Source: Leptolyngbya subtilissima AS-A7 (GTDB taxonomy: Bacteria; Cyanobacteriota; Cyanobacteriia; Phormidesmidales; Phormidesmidaceae). From it: 64,000 nucleotides of DNA. The DNA lies in NCBI RefSeq assembly GCF_039962255.1, contig NZ_JAMPKY010000007.1, positions 248,001-312,000 of the forward strand, read 5' to 3'. The translations under genes and the position numbers were made by a program. Below are positions 41,056 through 51,801 of the stretch, piece by piece (the first letter of the stretch is position 1; every line of letters begins with the position of its first letter). The notes beneath the pieces are model-generated. The model had not been told where the DNA came from. It saw only the letters and a program-made list of their open reading frames with translations, and did no database searches.

Positions 41056-41212
41056 CAAAGGCCTCAACTTCTTTGTAACGTTTCTGAGATGTGTGGGTTA
41101 GAGTGACCTCTTTCTAAAGACTGATTTTGGGCGATCGCCACAAATGTATCGGCACTAGGACCTCAACCGGGCTTTGCCAAAACTCTGCACTACGCTCTTA
41201 AAACAGGTCTAG

Positions 41213-41836
41213 TTAAGGAACTAACGCTACGGGTTCAGCCGCTGCGTGGTAGCTAATGAAATCGATAATGGTGGCTAGACCCGCCTGGGTTTTGAGGTTG
41301 GTGAAACCAAAGGGGCGATCGCCTCGCATCCTGAGAGCATCCCGCTCCATTACCTCTAAGCTTGCACCGACCATTGGAGCCAGGTCGATTTTGTTGATTA
41401 CCAAAAAGTCAGATTTAGTAATCCCTGGCCCGCCCTTACGAGGAATTTTGTCCCCAGCGGCCACGTCGATAACATAGAGGGTCAAGTCGACCAGCTCGGG
41501 GCTGAAGGTGCTGGCCAGGTTGTCGCCGCCGCTTTCCACAAACACCAAATCGAGGGGATCAAAACGAGCCTCGAGATCCTCGATCGCCACCAAGTTCATT
41601 GAGGCATCTTCGCGGATGGCGGTGTGGGGGCAGCCGCCGGTCTCGACCCCAACGATGCGATCGGGGCTGAGCGCCTGACTGCGCACTAAGAACTGAGCGT
41701 CTTCCTGAGTGTAGATGTCGTTAGTGACTACGGCAATGGAGTAGCAATCGCGCAGCGCCTTGCACAGGCTATCTACCAAGGCCGTCTTGCCCGAGCCCAC
41801 CGGGCCTGCCACACCAACGCGAAAGGGAGTTGCCAT
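41213..41836 (-). CDS. ureG: Urease accessory GTPase UreG
   Basis: 207 residues. Supplies GTP hydrolysis for nickel insertion into urease. P-loop [14 protein letters not shown], the metal-binding CPH motif in [28 protein letters not shown] and the G4 motif NKIDLAP are all present. Located upstream of the urt promoter on the same strand; the other urease genes are not in the window. Weak RBS. Functionally linked to the urt genes: imported urea needs active urease. Confidence 0.97.
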   Translation of the reverse strand: MATPFRVGVAGPVGSGKTALVDSLCKALRDCYSIAVVTNDIYTQEDAQFLVRSQALSPDRIVGVETGGCPHTAIREDASMNLVAIEDLEARFDPLDLVFVESGGDNLASTFSPELVDLTLYVIDVAAGDKIPRKGGPGITKSDFLVINKIDLAPMVGASLEVMERDALRMRGDRPFGFTNLKTQAGLATIIDFISYHAAAEPVALVP

Positions 41837-41906
41837 GTATGCTCAAGCCAACATCAGGATGCTCGATATCTTACACCGCCTACTGAACGTTCTTGTGGCA
41901 GGCAGA

Positions 41907-41937
41907 AGAACCCAGGGTTTTTTAAACCCTGGGTTCT
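41907..41937. terminator. Perfect 14-bp hairpin between hemA and ureG
   Basis: AGAACCCAGGGTTT (41907-41920), TTT loop, AAACCCTGGGTTCT (41924-41937). It lies 34 nt after the hemA stop on the minus strand. No T-run follows in that direction, so it terminates weakly or serves as a stabilising stem. Confidence 0.65.
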
Positions 41938-41970
41938 AAGTGAACTAAGCTAGAAATCCGTTTAACGACG

Positions 41971-43263
41971 CTAGCTGTACTTTTCGTTGGAAGTGGTCTC
42001 TAGGTCAAACAACACCTGAAGGGTCTGCATTGCCCGCTTGCGAGCCTCAATGTCGCGCTGGGCACGCAGCTGCACCATGGGGTCGTGAAGAATCTTGTTG
42101 ACGATGCCCCGAGTCAGCGCCTCAATCACTTCCTGGTGCTTTTCGGCGAACTCGCTGCCCAAGCGCGACAGAGCTTTCTCTAGCTCCTGCTCGCGGATGG
42201 TCTCGACCTTGCTGCGCAGGCTGCTGATCGTGCCCACGGTGTCGAGGGAACGCCACCAGTCCATAAAGCTCTCCACCTCTTGGTCGAGCAGCACCTGGGC
42301 CTCCATAGCCATGCGGCGACGGCTGGCCTGGTTCTGGGCGACCACGGCCTTCAGGTCATCGACGTTAAAAGCGTGAACGTTGTCCAGCTCGTTGGCGTTG
42401 GTGTGAACGTTGAGGGGTACCGAGATGTCAAACACCATCAGGGTGCGGTTGTTGACCAGCGGGGCCAGATTGTCGCGATCCAGAATTGGCTCGGTGGCCG
42501 AAGTACAGGTAAACACCACATCACAGGCCTCAACCGTCTCCAGCATGGCAGCGAGGGTACCGGTGCGAATGTTGGCATCGGGGAACTGCTTAGCCAGCTC
42601 GTTGGCGCGATCGATGGTGCGGTTGAGAATGGTGATGGTGCAGGCGGAGTCTTTAGAAACTAGGTGCTGCACCAGCAGGCGAGCCATTTTACCCGCGCCC
42701 AAAATGCTGATGTGGCAGCTGTTCAGGTGGGGCACCTTCATGCGGGCGAGTTCTACAGCGGCAGAGCTGATAGAGACGGCCCCGGTGCCGATGCTGGTCT
42801 CGCTGCGCACGCGCTTACCGGCGGTGAGGGATTGCTTCAGCAGGCGATCTAGCACCCGGCCAATGCTCTTGTGCTGCTGAGCCAGCTGGTGAGCATGCTT
42901 CACCTGAGCAAGAATTTGCCCTTCGCCCAGCACTAGACTGTCGAGGCCCGCGGCCACCCGCATTAGGTGGTTGACGGCATCTTGGTGCAGCAGGATGAAC
43001 AGGTGCTGGCGCAGCTCGTGGAGGGGCAGGCCGCTATGCTCGGAGAGAAACTGGGTTACTTCGCGAATGCCCTGCTCGGTTTCCTCGGTCACGATGTGGA
43101 TTTCGAGACGGTTGCAGGTGCTGAGGATGGAGACTTCGTCGATGTGGGGGCAATGGGTGAGATGGGCGATCGCGTCACCTGTCTGAGCCGTCGGAATGCT
43201 AAGTTTTTCGCGAATTTGCACCGGGGCGGTTTTGTGGCTCAGGCCAATTACGGCGATATTCAT
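41971..43263 (-). CDS. hemA: Glutamyl-tRNA reductase
   Basis: 430 residues. Reduces glutamyl-tRNA to glutamate-1-semialdehyde, the committed step to heme, chlorophyll and bilins. N-terminal catalytic domain: [16 protein letters not shown] and STCNRLEIH with the catalytic Cys near residue 50; [22 protein letters not shown] domain start [10 protein letters not shown]-terminal dimerisation helices. GGAGG lies directly before ATG 43263. glpX lies upstream on the same strand, but a strong terminator separates them. Confidence 0.97.
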   Translation of the reverse strand: MNIAVIGLSHKTAPVQIREKLSIPTAQTGDAIAHLTHCPHIDEVSILSTCNRLEIHIVTEETEQGIREVTQFLSEHSGLPLHELRQHLFILLHQDAVNHLMRVAAGLDSLVLGEGQILAQVKHAHQLAQQHKSIGRVLDRLLKQSLTAGKRVRSETSIGTGAVSISSAAVELARMKVPHLNSCHISILGAGKMARLLVQHLVSKDSACTITILNRTIDRANELAKQFPDANIRTGTLAAMLETVEACDVVFTCTSATEPILDRDNLAPLVNNRTLMVFDISVPLNVHTNANELDNVHAFNVDDLKAVVAQNQASRRRMAMEAQVLLDQEVESFMDWWRSLDTVGTISSLRSKVETIREQELEKALSRLGSEFAEKHQEVIEALTRGIVNKILHDPMVQLRAQRDIEARKRAMQTLQVLFDLETTSNEKYS

Positions 43264-43648
43264 TCTTCCTCCACGCGTTTAGTAGTCACCTAATTTTATG
43301 GTGTTGACAGATCCTTGGGGGGAGCCTGGTCGCCTAGGAATGGCCGCCCGAAGGTTGCTGTATACACAATTGCCAATATGTTTGAAGTTAGAGATAAACA
43401 GGGCCCGACTCAAGGAAACTCAACAAAAGTCCATCAAAAACTGTAACAAGGCCCAAAAAAAGAGATGCGAGGATCCCGCATCTCTAGGCTAACGAATTTA
43501 ACCCGTACTCTAGGGCGTTTTTACGCCCGTCAGTGTTTATTTGCCAAGACTAGATCCCCCCGAGTCAACGCTGTCCAAGACAGCCTCTTTACCTTCCTTA
43601 TGGAGGGCAAGGGGGATCAAGTCAGGCATTCACTAGGCCTAAGAGCAC
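43264..43648. other. hemA-glpX intergenic region
   Basis: 385 bp with three hairpins. Besides the glpX terminator at 43461-43485 there are GGGCGT-TTTT-ACGCCC (43513-43528) and the longer GATCCCCC (43553-43560) with GGGGGATC (43611-43618), the latter like a dispersed cyanobacterial repeat. The hemA promoter should lie between 43264 and 43460; no exact match found. No gene. Confidence 0.55.
43461..43485 (-). terminator. Intrinsic terminator of glpX
   Basis: AGAGATGCG and CGCATCTCT form a perfect 9-bp stem; on the minus strand it is followed by TTTTTTGGGCC. Transcripts from glpX should end here, before hemA. Confidence 0.8.
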
Positions 43649-44686
43649 CTAGTGCAGTTGGAGAGCCTTGGGCTGGTCAACCATGTGGATGGTGTCCACA
43701 AAGCGAGCGGTCTTGGACTGGCTAGAGATTACCAACGACTGGGTTCGCATGCCGCCATGGAAGAAGCGCACCCCTTCCATCAGTTCGCCGGGGGTGATGC
43801 CGGTAGCAGCAAACAGCACGGTTTCACCTGAGGCCAGCTCGTGAGCATCGTAGACTTTGTCGATGTCGGTGATGCCCATTTCGTTGAGACGGGCAATATT
43901 GGCTTCCTTGCTTTCGCCAATCAAGCCGGTTTTGACTACCGCAGGGTCATAGATTAGCTGGCCTTGGAAGTGGCCACCTAGGCAGCGCATAGCCGCAGCG
44001 CTAATTACTCCTTCGGGCGCAGCACCGATGCCCATCAGGGCGTGGGTGTTGGTGCCAGAGAAGGCACAGGAGATAGCCGCACCAACGTCGCCGTCAGCAA
44101 TCAGCTTGACGCGGGCACCGGCATCGCGGATCTCTTTGATCAGGTCGTTGTGACGATCGCGCTTCATGACCACCACTACCAGCTCGTCGATGCCGCGATC
44201 GAGGCATTCGCCCAAAATTTTCAGGTTTTCGGTGGCCGACTTGTTGATGTCAACCTTGCCTTTGGCCTGGGCCGGAGCCGCCAGCTTCTTCATGTAGAAG
44301 TCAGGAGCAGCGAACAGACCACCTTTCTCAGAAATTGCCAGGACGGCCATGGAACCGTTTTGGCCATAGGCAACCAGGTTGGTGCCTTCGCAGGGGTCAA
44401 CGGCAATGTCAATTTCGAGCAGTTCGTCGGGGTTGCAAAAATCGGTAGCGTTGGGCTGGGTGCAAATGCCCACCTCTTCACCGATGTAGAGCATCGGAGC
44501 ATCGTCCCGCTCGCCCTCTCCGATCACAATGCGACCGCGCATGTGAATTTTGTTCATGCGCTCCCGCATGGCTTCGACTGCCACCTGGTCAGCGATATTT
44601 TTTTCGCCCTTGCCCATCCACCGGGCCGATGCGATCGCAGCCTGTTCGACAACCTCAATAATCTCAAGACCGAGGGTACTTTCCAC
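43649..44686 (-). CDS. glpX: Class II fructose-1,6-/sedoheptulose-1,7-bisphosphatase
   Basis: 345 residues from GTG 44686, preceded by GGAGG at 9 nt. The bifunctional Calvin-cycle phosphatase of cyanobacteria. Seen: [38 protein letters not shown] (metal-binding Asp/Glu), [25 protein letters not shown], and [26 protein letters not shown]. Length and motifs are complete. Regulation by redox and AMP is known of the family and not visible in the sequence. Confidence 0.96.
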   Translation of the reverse strand: MESTLGLEIIEVVEQAAIASARWMGKGEKNIADQVAVEAMRERMNKIHMRGRIVIGEGERDDAPMLYIGEEVGICTQPNATDFCNPDELLEIDIAVDPCEGTNLVAYGQNGSMAVLAISEKGGLFAAPDFYMKKLAAPAQAKGKVDINKSATENLKILGECLDRGIDELVVVVMKRDRHNDLIKEIRDAGARVKLIADGDVGAAISCAFSGTNTHALMGIGAAPEGVISAAAMRCLGGHFQGQLIYDPAVVKTGLIGESKEANIARLNEMGITDIDKVYDAHELASGETVLFAATGITPGELMEGVRFFHGGMRTQSLVISSQSKTARFVDTIHMVDQPKALQLH

Positions 44687-44906
44687 GGGATCAATCCTCC
44701 AAACTGCCTATATTTAGTGGGTTTCGCGTTCCCCATCTCGATTTCCCAGTCTATCAGACGGTGGGATCAAGGCATAGGAAATTGTGCTGGGCAGAACAGA
44801 GAATAAAGGAATCGTGGAGAAGATCAGGATGTGGAGCGATGAGGAAGGGGAGAATGTATTTGTTCTCCTCACCCCCCCTCATCTTTCTTATTCCCTCGCA
44901 GTTTCC

Positions 44907-45944
44907 CTAGGGCACCGCATACTCCGACTCTACCGCCGGTAGCTTGCCCTGCTGCACCAGAGCCTGGTGAATCATTGCGACAACCTCGGCGCGGGTAGCC
45001 GCCTGGGCCGGCTTGAGCTGGTCGCGGTTGGGGTGATTCACCACCAGGGCGTTTTCAGCAGCAGCAGCCACCTTGGGTCGGGCCCAGGTGGGCAACGGAC
45101 TGAGGTCAACAAAAGCTTGCAGCGTCTGATCTGGGGCAGACGAGTCGGTTAGCCCCAGACCAGAGGCGAGGGAGACTAGCACCTCATAGCGCGGCACCGC
45201 CTGGTCGGGGCGAAAGTCGCCTTCGGGGTAGCCGTTCATAAAGCCTTGAGAGACGGCGCTGTCAACCGCTGGGGCGGCCCAGTAGTTGCTGGGCACGTCG
45301 ACAAAAGCGCGCACCGAGCCCTCCCGGGGGACATCGCCAAAGGCCTCATTGAGAAGAGCCGCTAGCTCAGCCCGGGTCAGGGGTTGATCTGGCTGAAAGC
45401 TGCTCTCAGGAAAATTGGGCAGGTAGCCACCATCAAACATAGCCTTGATGAAGGGGTAGGCCCAGTAGGTGGTCGGTACGTCAGAAATATCAAGGGGTTG
45501 AGTGGAGTCGACAACCTCGGTTGAAGGGTCGCTCGGCGTCTCATTAGGATTAACTGGAAGCACAACACCCGATGGTGATTCCCTAGTCACCACCGAAGAG
45601 CGCTGCTCTTCAGGGCCAAACCTTGGTCCCCCAGCGGCAGGATCCTGTTGAGGGCGATCGCCCCGTTCAAAGGTGCGCGGTTCAAAATCTTCCTCCGCCC
45701 CCTCCACTTCTGGCTGGGCAAGGGAAGACGGCTCCTCGACACGGCGCGACAGCAGATCCGGGTCGGCCAGTGGCCCCTGGCTGCGGGTCAGGCCCCACCA
45801 CAGGATGGAGCCTATACCCAAGAAGGCCAGCACTACTGCCAACAGCTCGTCAGGCTCAAGGGTGCGACGCGTTCGGGGAGCAGTGTCGCCAACGCGGCGA
45901 CTAGCGTCAGACGGGTTGGGCGGGTCGGGGGGGAGATTCACCAT
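44907..45944 (-). CDS. SLH-domain membrane protein
   Basis: 345 residues from ATG 45944. One helix (about 35-52, LLAVVLAFLGIGSILWWGLT) after a Pro/Arg-rich cytoplasmic part, then an acidic linker and three S-layer-homology repeats between about 160 and 335: YWAYPFIKAMFDGGYLPNFPE, PDQPLTRAELAALLNEAFG, YWAAPAVDSAVSQGFMNGYPE, PDQAVPRYEVLVSLASGLG, and a more diverged third one. SLH repeats bind cell-wall polymers, so this anchors something to peptidoglycan. It starts 31 bp after the clpC stop on the same strand. Confidence 0.85.
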   Translation of the reverse strand: MVNLPPDPPNPSDASRRVGDTAPRTRRTLEPDELLAVVLAFLGIGSILWWGLTRSQGPLADPDLLSRRVEEPSSLAQPEVEGAEEDFEPRTFERGDRPQQDPAAGGPRFGPEEQRSSVVTRESPSGVVLPVNPNETPSDPSTEVVDSTQPLDISDVPTTYWAYPFIKAMFDGGYLPNFPESSFQPDQPLTRAELAALLNEAFGDVPREGSVRAFVDVPSNYWAAPAVDSAVSQGFMNGYPEGDFRPDQAVPRYEVLVSLASGLGLTDSSAPDQTLQAFVDLSPLPTWARPKVAAAAENALVVNHPNRDQLKPAQAATRAEVVAMIHQALVQQGKLPAVESEYAVP

Positions 45945-45974
45945 GGTTTGGCAGGCTGGCAGCAACGTCCAGGG

Positions 45975-48452
45975 TTATCCTACCAGAGCCGGCTCGCGCT
46001 GGGGGGTAACAACGGGGTTACCGGCTTCGTCAATGTCGAGGCAGGCGCGGTCACCCTCCTCCAAAGCGCCAGACAGAATGGCCTCGGCCAGGGTGTCTTC
46101 GACCAGGCGAGCGATCGCCCGACGCATGGGGCGAGCCCCGTAGCGCTGGTCATAGCCCTCGCCCGCTAGCCTAGTGCGGAAGGCGTCGGACAGGGTAACT
46201 GTCATCTGGCGATCGGCGATGCGCTTGTTGACCTGCTCGAGCATCAGATCAGCGATCTGGTTGACCTCGTCGCGGGTGAGCTGACGGAAGACGATGATCT
46301 CATCGATTCGGTTCAGCATTTCCGGACGGAAGTACTGCTTCATCTCTTCATTGACCAGGTTGCGGATGTTGTTGTACTGGCTGGTAGCCGCATCGGTGGT
46401 AGCGAAGTCAAAGCCCAGACCAGCACCGCCCTTCTCAATGACTTGAGAGCCAATGTTTGAGGTCATGATGATCAGGGTGTTCTTAAAGCTCACCACCCGC
46501 CCCTTGGCGTCGGTCAGGCGGCCGTCGTCAAGCACCTGCAAGAGCACGTTAAACACCTCGGGGTGAGCCTTTTCAATCTCATCCATCAAAATGACGCTGT
46601 AGGGCTGGCGACGCACTGCCTCAGTCAGCTGACCGCCTTCGTCATAGCCCACAAAGCCCGGAGGCGAACCAATTAGCTTTGATACTGTATGGCTCTCCAT
46701 AAACTCCGACATATCGAGGCGGATCATCGCCTCTTCGGAGCCAAACAGAGCCACGGCTAGAGCCTTAGACAGCTCGGTTTTGCCGACCCCGGTGGGGCCA
46801 GAAAATACGAGGCTGGCAATGGGGCGATCGCCGCTAGCCAAGCCCGAACGCGCCCGACGAATCGCTTTAGCGGCAGCGACCACAGCTTCGTTCTGACCAA
46901 TCACCCGCTCGTGGAGCACGTCTTCGAGGTGCAGCAGGCGCACGGCCTCGGTTTCGGTCATCCGGTTCACCGGAATGCCCGTCCAGGCGGCAACGATGTC
47001 GGCAATGTTGTCTTCATCGACATTGGGCAAGGCTGGCACGCTGTCGGCTACCGCTTCACCGTACTCGGGAATATCAGCCTGGAGCTGCTGAATCAGCGCC
47101 TGCCGTTGCTCCCGCAGGGTTTTGGCCTTAGGGAATTCTTGCAGCTGAATGGCTTCATCCAGCTCTTTGTTGACCTGGCGCAGCTGCTGCTTGAGTTCCT
47201 TAGAAGGATACTTAGGCATGAACCGCAGCTTCACCTGGGAACCCGCCTCATCGAGCAGGTCGATGGCTTTGTCGGGCAGGTGGCGATCGCTGATGTAGCG
47301 ATCCGACAGTTTGGCGGCAGCCTCTAGCGCCGCATCGGTAAAGTTCACCTGGTGGAACTGCTCGTAGCGGCTGCGCACCCCCTGGAGAATCTCAATGGTC
47401 TCGCTCACCGAGGGCGGGCTGACGGTGACGGGCTGAAAGCGGCGCTCTAGAGCGGCGTCGCGCTCAATATGTTTGCGGAACTCATCGATGGTTGTGGCTC
47501 CGATGCACTGCATCTCGCCCCGCGCCAGAGCCGGCTTAAGCATGTTGGCGGCATCGAGCCCACCCTCAAGGGAACCAGCCCCAATCAGGGTATGGATTTC
47601 GTCAATCACTAGCACCACATCGGGGTCTTCGCGCACTTCCTGCACGAGCTGGGTGAGGCGCTCTTCAAAGTCGCCACGAAAGCGCGTGCCCGACACCAAA
47701 GAACCCATGTCGAGGCTGATGACGCGCTTCGTGATCAGCGCCTCAGGAACATCCTGATTGACGATGCGTTGGGCCAAGCCCTCGGCGATCGCCGTTTTGC
47801 CTACCCCTGGCTCGCCCACCAAAATAGGATTGTTCTTGGTGCGACGACCCAGAATTTGCACGACGCGCTCGATTTCTTTGGCGCGACCCACCACAGGGTC
47901 AATTTTACCGGCGGCGGCCCTGGCCGTCAGGTCGTGGCCAAACTCGGCCAAAATTTTGCCGGTCTTGCGGGAGCTGTCGCGATCGCTCTCGCGACGGCTG
48001 CCAGCAGGCGCAGCAGCTACTTCGCCAATATCTTGGATGATGCGAGTGCGCACCTTGGCTGGGTCAACCCCAAGGTTGGTAAGCACTCGATAGGCTACGC
48101 TCTCGGTATTTTGGCAAAGGCTGAGCAGCAGGTGCTCAGGCTCAATGTAGGGTGAGTCCATTTTGCGGGCCTCTTGGAAGGCCTGCTCAAACACCTGCTT
48201 AACCTTAGGCGTGAAGGGAATTTCGGGCGGTACGCTGCCGCTGCCGCGGCCGATGATGGCCTCAACTTCGGCGCGGGCATCGTTGATGTTGACGCCAAAC
48301 TCGCCCAGCACTTTAGCCGATAGAGTCGATTCTTCTTTAATCAGGCCCAGCAGCAGTTGCTCGGTACCAACAAAGTTGTGGCGCAGCCGACGGGCCTCTT
48401 CCTGGGCCTTCATGATGACGGCGATCGCGGTGTTAGTGAAATGTTCAAACAT
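45975..48452 (-). CDS. clpC: ATP-dependent Clp protease ATP-binding subunit ClpC
   Basis: 825 residues from ATG 48452 ([22 protein letters not shown]). N-domain with two Clp repeats (1-145), AAA1 Walker [14 protein letters not shown] and [15 protein letters not shown], a UVR-type middle region ([23 protein letters not shown], about 420-450) that separates ClpC from ClpB, AAA2 with [12 protein letters not shown] and [16 protein letters not shown]. Essential unfoldase working with ClpP/R in cyanobacteria and in thylakoid protein quality control. A longer start at 48512 adds 20 residues not found in the family. Confidence 0.97.
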   Translation of the reverse strand: MFEHFTNTAIAVIMKAQEEARRLRHNFVGTEQLLLGLIKEESTLSAKVLGEFGVNINDARAEVEAIIGRGSGSVPPEIPFTPKVKQVFEQAFQEARKMDSPYIEPEHLLLSLCQNTESVAYRVLTNLGVDPAKVRTRIIQDIGEVAAAPAGSRRESDRDSSRKTGKILAEFGHDLTARAAAGKIDPVVGRAKEIERVVQILGRRTKNNPILVGEPGVGKTAIAEGLAQRIVNQDVPEALITKRVISLDMGSLVSGTRFRGDFEERLTQLVQEVREDPDVVLVIDEIHTLIGAGSLEGGLDAANMLKPALARGEMQCIGATTIDEFRKHIERDAALERRFQPVTVSPPSVSETIEILQGVRSRYEQFHQVNFTDAALEAAAKLSDRYISDRHLPDKAIDLLDEAGSQVKLRFMPKYPSKELKQQLRQVNKELDEAIQLQEFPKAKTLREQRQALIQQLQADIPEYGEAVADSVPALPNVDEDNIADIVAAWTGIPVNRMTETEAVRLLHLEDVLHERVIGQNEAVVAAAKAIRRARSGLASGDRPIASLVFSGPTGVGKTELSKALAVALFGSEEAMIRLDMSEFMESHTVSKLIGSPPGFVGYDEGGQLTEAVRRQPYSVILMDEIEKAHPEVFNVLLQVLDDGRLTDAKGRVVSFKNTLIIMTSNIGSQVIEKGGAGLGFDFATTDAATSQYNNIRNLVNEEMKQYFRPEMLNRIDEIIVFRQLTRDEVNQIADLMLEQVNKRIADRQMTVTLSDAFRTRLAGEGYDQRYGARPMRRAIARLVEDTLAEAILSGALEEGDRACLDIDEAGNPVVTPQREPALVG

Positions 48453-48955
48453 GGCAGTTAAATCAGTACCAATGGCGTGAGGAGTGACAGAGGGCCGAAA
48501 TTGACTGAGCAAGAACGGGCTGCAACTGTAGCGATGTTGGGGCCATGGACCCCCAAAGCATGAATATATGGGCCTACTGAGTTATTAATACTTTACGTAG
48601 ATGCACGCATACTCCGCAGTGAGGAGAACCGTAGGAAACGGGTCGGGTTTAGCATTTGTCCGCCAGCTCGACCTCAAAGGCGAGATGAACTATCAGCATC
48701 AAAAATCACAGGCAATAGTTTTTCCTTAGAGATTATTTACATTACTTAACCTTATCTTATAGCCTAGGGACTGGTTCGGCAAATTGCTGGGGTCAACCAG
48801 CAAAATAACGGCACCGCTTTAAAGGAACCGCTCTATCATTACAGAGCTATTGCAGGCCGAACTTGTTAGCTGCTAAGTGTTCTAGCGATTTTGATCCCAA
48901 TGTCAGATCTCGCTTTAATATTGGTACATAAGAACTATACTTCCCTGGGCCGACC
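48453..48955. promoter_or_regulatory. Divergent intergenic region (clpC / hypothetical)
   Basis: 503 bp, AT-rich around 48710-48770. Neither a clear promoter nor an RNA gene was recognised. Confidence 0.35.
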
Positions 48956-49732
48956 GTGACCGTTGCCATAGAACTTGCCAATGCAGAAGACCTTCGAACG
49001 GCGCTAGGGCGCTGGCTAGAAGACTATGGCCACAGCGTTCATCGCCAGGTACCCTGCCCCGAGGAGGGGGTCGTAGACCTGCTCACGCCGGCCTACGCTA
49101 TTTATTGCCCCCCCACCCTCACACCACCTGACCTGTGGGCAACAGTCGACAAAATTCAGATCCACCAGCCGCACTTCCCGGACCAGCGATCGGTGATTGC
49201 TGGACTCACCCCCGAGGCTGATTGGGAGTCTGCCCAGGCCATTGCTGAGCAAATTCAGCCCAAGGGCATTGAGATTTGGTTTCTCGATCAGATGCCTCAG
49301 TTTGTGGATTACTACAGGCAGCTCAACGCTGAGCCGCTGCCCCAAACCTCAGGGCGATTGACTCGGCGCAACCCCCTAGCTGGCTGCTTAATTTCTATAG
49401 GTATGGCGGCAATTTTGAGCGCAAGCTTTTGGCTGGCCTATCGCATTTTGGATCGCCACCAGCTCAAGACGGCCACTAACAGCCAAGAAAATCGCCTGTG
49501 GGAACAGCTGCACAGCTCCGTAGAAGTCTGGGATATGGACACGACCCTGATCCATCTAGAGCGCCTAGGTGCCAGCCGCAACCCCTGTGTTTCGGAGTTT
49601 GCCGACCGATTTGAAACTAGCCTTAAGCAGCAGGGGGCTGAAGGATTTAGAGACATCAACCCAATCAAGCGAGCCCTTAACCTTCAGGACGGCTGCCGCT
49701 TGGAAATCCGAGAATACGACTTTTCTCAATAG
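48956..49732 (+). CDS. Hypothetical protein with one membrane helix
   Basis: 258 residues from GTG 48956. N-terminal soluble half (1-130) reads MTVAIELANAEDLRTALGRWL and includes QRSVIAGLTPEADWESAQAIAE; then a helix (about 138-162, LAGCLISIGMAAILSASFWLAY) and a soluble C-terminal domain ending LEIREYDFSQ. No family recognised. Alone between clpC and isiA. Confidence 0.65.
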   Translation: MTVAIELANAEDLRTALGRWLEDYGHSVHRQVPCPEEGVVDLLTPAYAIYCPPTLTPPDLWATVDKIQIHQPHFPDQRSVIAGLTPEADWESAQAIAEQIQPKGIEIWFLDQMPQFVDYYRQLNAEPLPQTSGRLTRRNPLAGCLISIGMAAILSASFWLAYRILDRHQLKTATNSQENRLWEQLHSSVEVWDMDTTLIHLERLGASRNPCVSEFADRFETSLKQQGAEGFRDINPIKRALNLQDGCRLEIREYDFSQ

Positions 49733-50063
49733 CTAGTTTCGATAGTGAGAGAAGGGGGCGATCGCCTCATCTTGTTCTTTGTGAACGGGATAGGGCGATC
49801 GCTCTAGCCAATTTTATTGATACCAGCAATCAATAGTTCCTGACCCTCAAGTTACTACAACCTGCTTGCGGGCCTAACTAGCGACAGCAGTATTCCTGCA
49901 CCGCTCCTAATGCCAAGTCTTAAAACCTACTCGCTTAACAATCGCAACAAAACTTAATCATTTACTATTGAGAACGATTCCGATCTGTGGTCAAATCTTC
50001 TTATTGAGTTTTCTTCTCAATAAGCGCTGTGTTGATTTTGACTTTATTAAGGAGTCATTGGCT
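49733..50063 (+). promoter_or_regulatory. isiA upstream region: Fur-like motifs and leader hairpin
   Basis: TATTGAG occurs at 49966-49972 (in TACTATTGAGAACGATTCC, which partly matches Fur boxes of the GAGAATCATT type) and again at 50002-50008, with the complement CTCAATA at 50016-50022. The last two form CTTATTGAG-N7-CTCAATAAG (50000-50024), a perfect 9-bp inverted repeat in the expected leader. TACTAT at 49963-49968 could be the -10. Fur control is expected for isiA from other cyanobacteria; the sites here are inferred. Confidence 0.5.
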
Positions 50064-51089
50064 ATGCAAACCTATGGCAATCCCCAAGTGAGCTATGACT
50101 GGTGGGCTGGCAATGCCCGCTTTGCAGATCTGTCGGGATTTTTTATCGCTGCCCATGTGGGTCAAGTGGCGCTCATTGCTCTGTGGGCAGGAGCTTTCAC
50201 CCTATTTGAGTTGTCTTGGTTTGACCCCACTGTTCCCATGGGTGAGCAGGGGCTCATTTTGCTGCCTCACCTGGCTACCCTAGGTCTGGGCATTGGCGAC
50301 GGTGGCCAAGTTATTGATACCTATTCCTACTTTGCAGTGGGGGCGGTTCACCTAATTTCTTCCGCTGTGTTGGGGGCCGGGGCACTATTTCACACCTTCA
50401 AAGCCCCCGCAGACTTAAAGACAGCCAAAGGGCAGCCCCGCAAGTTTCACTTTGAGTGGGATGACCCAGCTCAGCTAGGGCTGGTTTTGGGCCACCACCT
50501 ACTGTTTTTGGGGGCTGGGGCGCTGCTGCTAGTGGTCAAAGCCACTGCTTGGGGTGGTCTCTACGATGCCACTACTCAGACCGTACGGTTGGTCCAGCCA
50601 ACCCTCGACCCGTTGGTGATCTATGGCTACCAGACCCATTTCGCCAGCGTGAATAATCTCGAAGACTTAGTGGGCGGTCACCTGTTTGTCGGGGTGCTGC
50701 TGATTGCCGGGGGTGTTTGGCACATTCTGGTGCCGCCTCTGAAGTGGGCTAAGCGGGTGCTGCTGTTTTCGGGTGAAGCAATTTTGTCCTACTGTCTGGG
50801 CGGCATTGCCCTGGCGGGGTTTGTGGCGGCTTACTTCTGCGCGGTAAACACCTTGGCCTATCCGGTGGAGTTCTATGGCCCGCTCTTGGTTGTCAAACTC
50901 GGCATTATGCCCTACTTCGTTGACACTGTGGTGCTACCGCTGAATGCCCACACCTCGCGTTGCTGGTTAGCCAATGCCCACTTCATTTTGGCGTTCATTT
51001 TCTTGCAGGGCCATCTGTGGCATGCTCTGCGCGCCATTGGGTTCGACTTTCGCCGGGTAGAAAAGGCCCTGAGCACCGTCGAACCGTAG
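50064..51089 (+). CDS. isiA: Iron-stress chlorophyll-binding protein IsiA (CP43')
   Basis: 341 residues from ATG 50064, AAGGAG 9 nt upstream. Six-helix CP43-like antenna lacking the large lumenal loop between helices 5 and 6, as expected for the IsiA/Pcb group. Marks: [50 protein letters not shown] with paired His chlorophyll ligands, [22 protein letters not shown], and [22 protein letters not shown]. Forms rings around photosystem I during iron starvation. Context with isiB directly downstream separates it from Pcb proteins. A longer reading from 49968 is not supported. Confidence 0.95.
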   Translation: MQTYGNPQVSYDWWAGNARFADLSGFFIAAHVGQVALIALWAGAFTLFELSWFDPTVPMGEQGLILLPHLATLGLGIGDGGQVIDTYSYFAVGAVHLISSAVLGAGALFHTFKAPADLKTAKGQPRKFHFEWDDPAQLGLVLGHHLLFLGAGALLLVVKATAWGGLYDATTQTVRLVQPTLDPLVIYGYQTHFASVNNLEDLVGGHLFVGVLLIAGGVWHILVPPLKWAKRVLLFSGEAILSYCLGGIALAGFVAAYFCAVNTLAYPVEFYGPLLVVKLGIMPYFVDTVVLPLNAHTSRCWLANAHFILAFIFLQGHLWHALRAIGFDFRRVEKALSTVEP

Positions 51090-51113
51090 CGTTGGGTTAA
51101 CTTCTCCTCTCTT

Positions 51114-51151
51114 GGGGGGCACTTAGGGCTCCAACATCCTGCCCCCCTTTT
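51114..51151 (+). terminator. Terminator-like hairpin between isiA and isiB
   Basis: GGGGGGCA (51114-51121) and TGCCCCCC (51140-51147) form a perfect 8-bp GC stem with an 18-nt loop, followed by TTTT. Partial termination would give abundant isiA mRNA and less isiAB, as reported for other cyanobacteria. Confidence 0.7.
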
Positions 51152-51191
51152 CTCATGTTGCTACTTAAGTTAAATCAGGACGATACTTTCT

Positions 51192-51704
51192 ATGACGAAG
51201 ATTGGTCTCTTTTTTGGCACTCAAACTGGCAATACCGAAATCTTAGCAGAGGCGATTCAGTCGGAGTTTGGCGGCGACAGCGTAGTTACCCTACACGACA
51301 TTGCTGACGCTAGCCCCGACGATTTTGCTGACTACGACTGCATTATCATCGGCTGCCCCACTTGGAATATTGGCGAACTGCAGTCGGATTGGGAAGGTTT
51401 CTACGAAGACCTCGATGCGATCGACTTTAGCGGCAAGCAGGTGGCTTACTTTGGCGCTGGCGACCAGGTGGGCTATGCCGACAACTTTCAGGATGCCATG
51501 GGCATTTTGGCCGAGAAAATCAATGCTTTGGGAGCGACTACCGTTGGCCACTGGCCGACTGATGACTACGACTTTAACGATTCCAAGGCCGTTCAAAATG
51601 GCAAGTTCGTGGGTCTGGCCATCGATGAAGACAACCAGGCCGAGCTAACGGGCGATCGCATCAAAACCTGGGTCACCCAACTAAAGTCAGCCTTTGGCGT
51701 CTAG
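51192..51704 (+). CDS. isiB: Flavodoxin IsiB
   Basis: 170 residues, long-chain type. FMN phosphate loop GTQTGNTEILAEAI, the 60s loop PTWNIGELQSDWEGFYEDLD with Trp beside the isoalloxazine ring, and the 90s loop GAGDQVGYADNFQDAMG. Replaces ferredoxin as electron carrier from photosystem I when iron is scarce. 102 bp downstream of isiA, same strand. Confidence 0.96.
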   Translation: MTKIGLFFGTQTGNTEILAEAIQSEFGGDSVVTLHDIADASPDDFADYDCIIIGCPTWNIGELQSDWEGFYEDLDAIDFSGKQVAYFGAGDQVGYADNFQDAMGILAEKINALGATTVGHWPTDDYDFNDSKAVQNGKFVGLAIDEDNQAELTGDRIKTWVTQLKSAFGV

Positions 51705-51801
51705 CCTGCCTTTTCGGCTATAGAGCATCGCTGGCCCACAGCCCAAGGTGCACTTCCTACTCTCTGCCTGCTTGAAACATTGTCCAGAAATTGTGTATCC
51801 A

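Noticed and set aside
43298-43492. 64-codon plus-strand frame between hemA and glpX
   Set aside because: Runs through the glpX terminator hairpin; composition reflects the hairpin and A-rich DNA.
49968-50063. N-terminal extension of isiA
   Set aside because: Starts at a non-ATG codon inside the regulatory region; a strong AAGGAG precedes ATG 50064.
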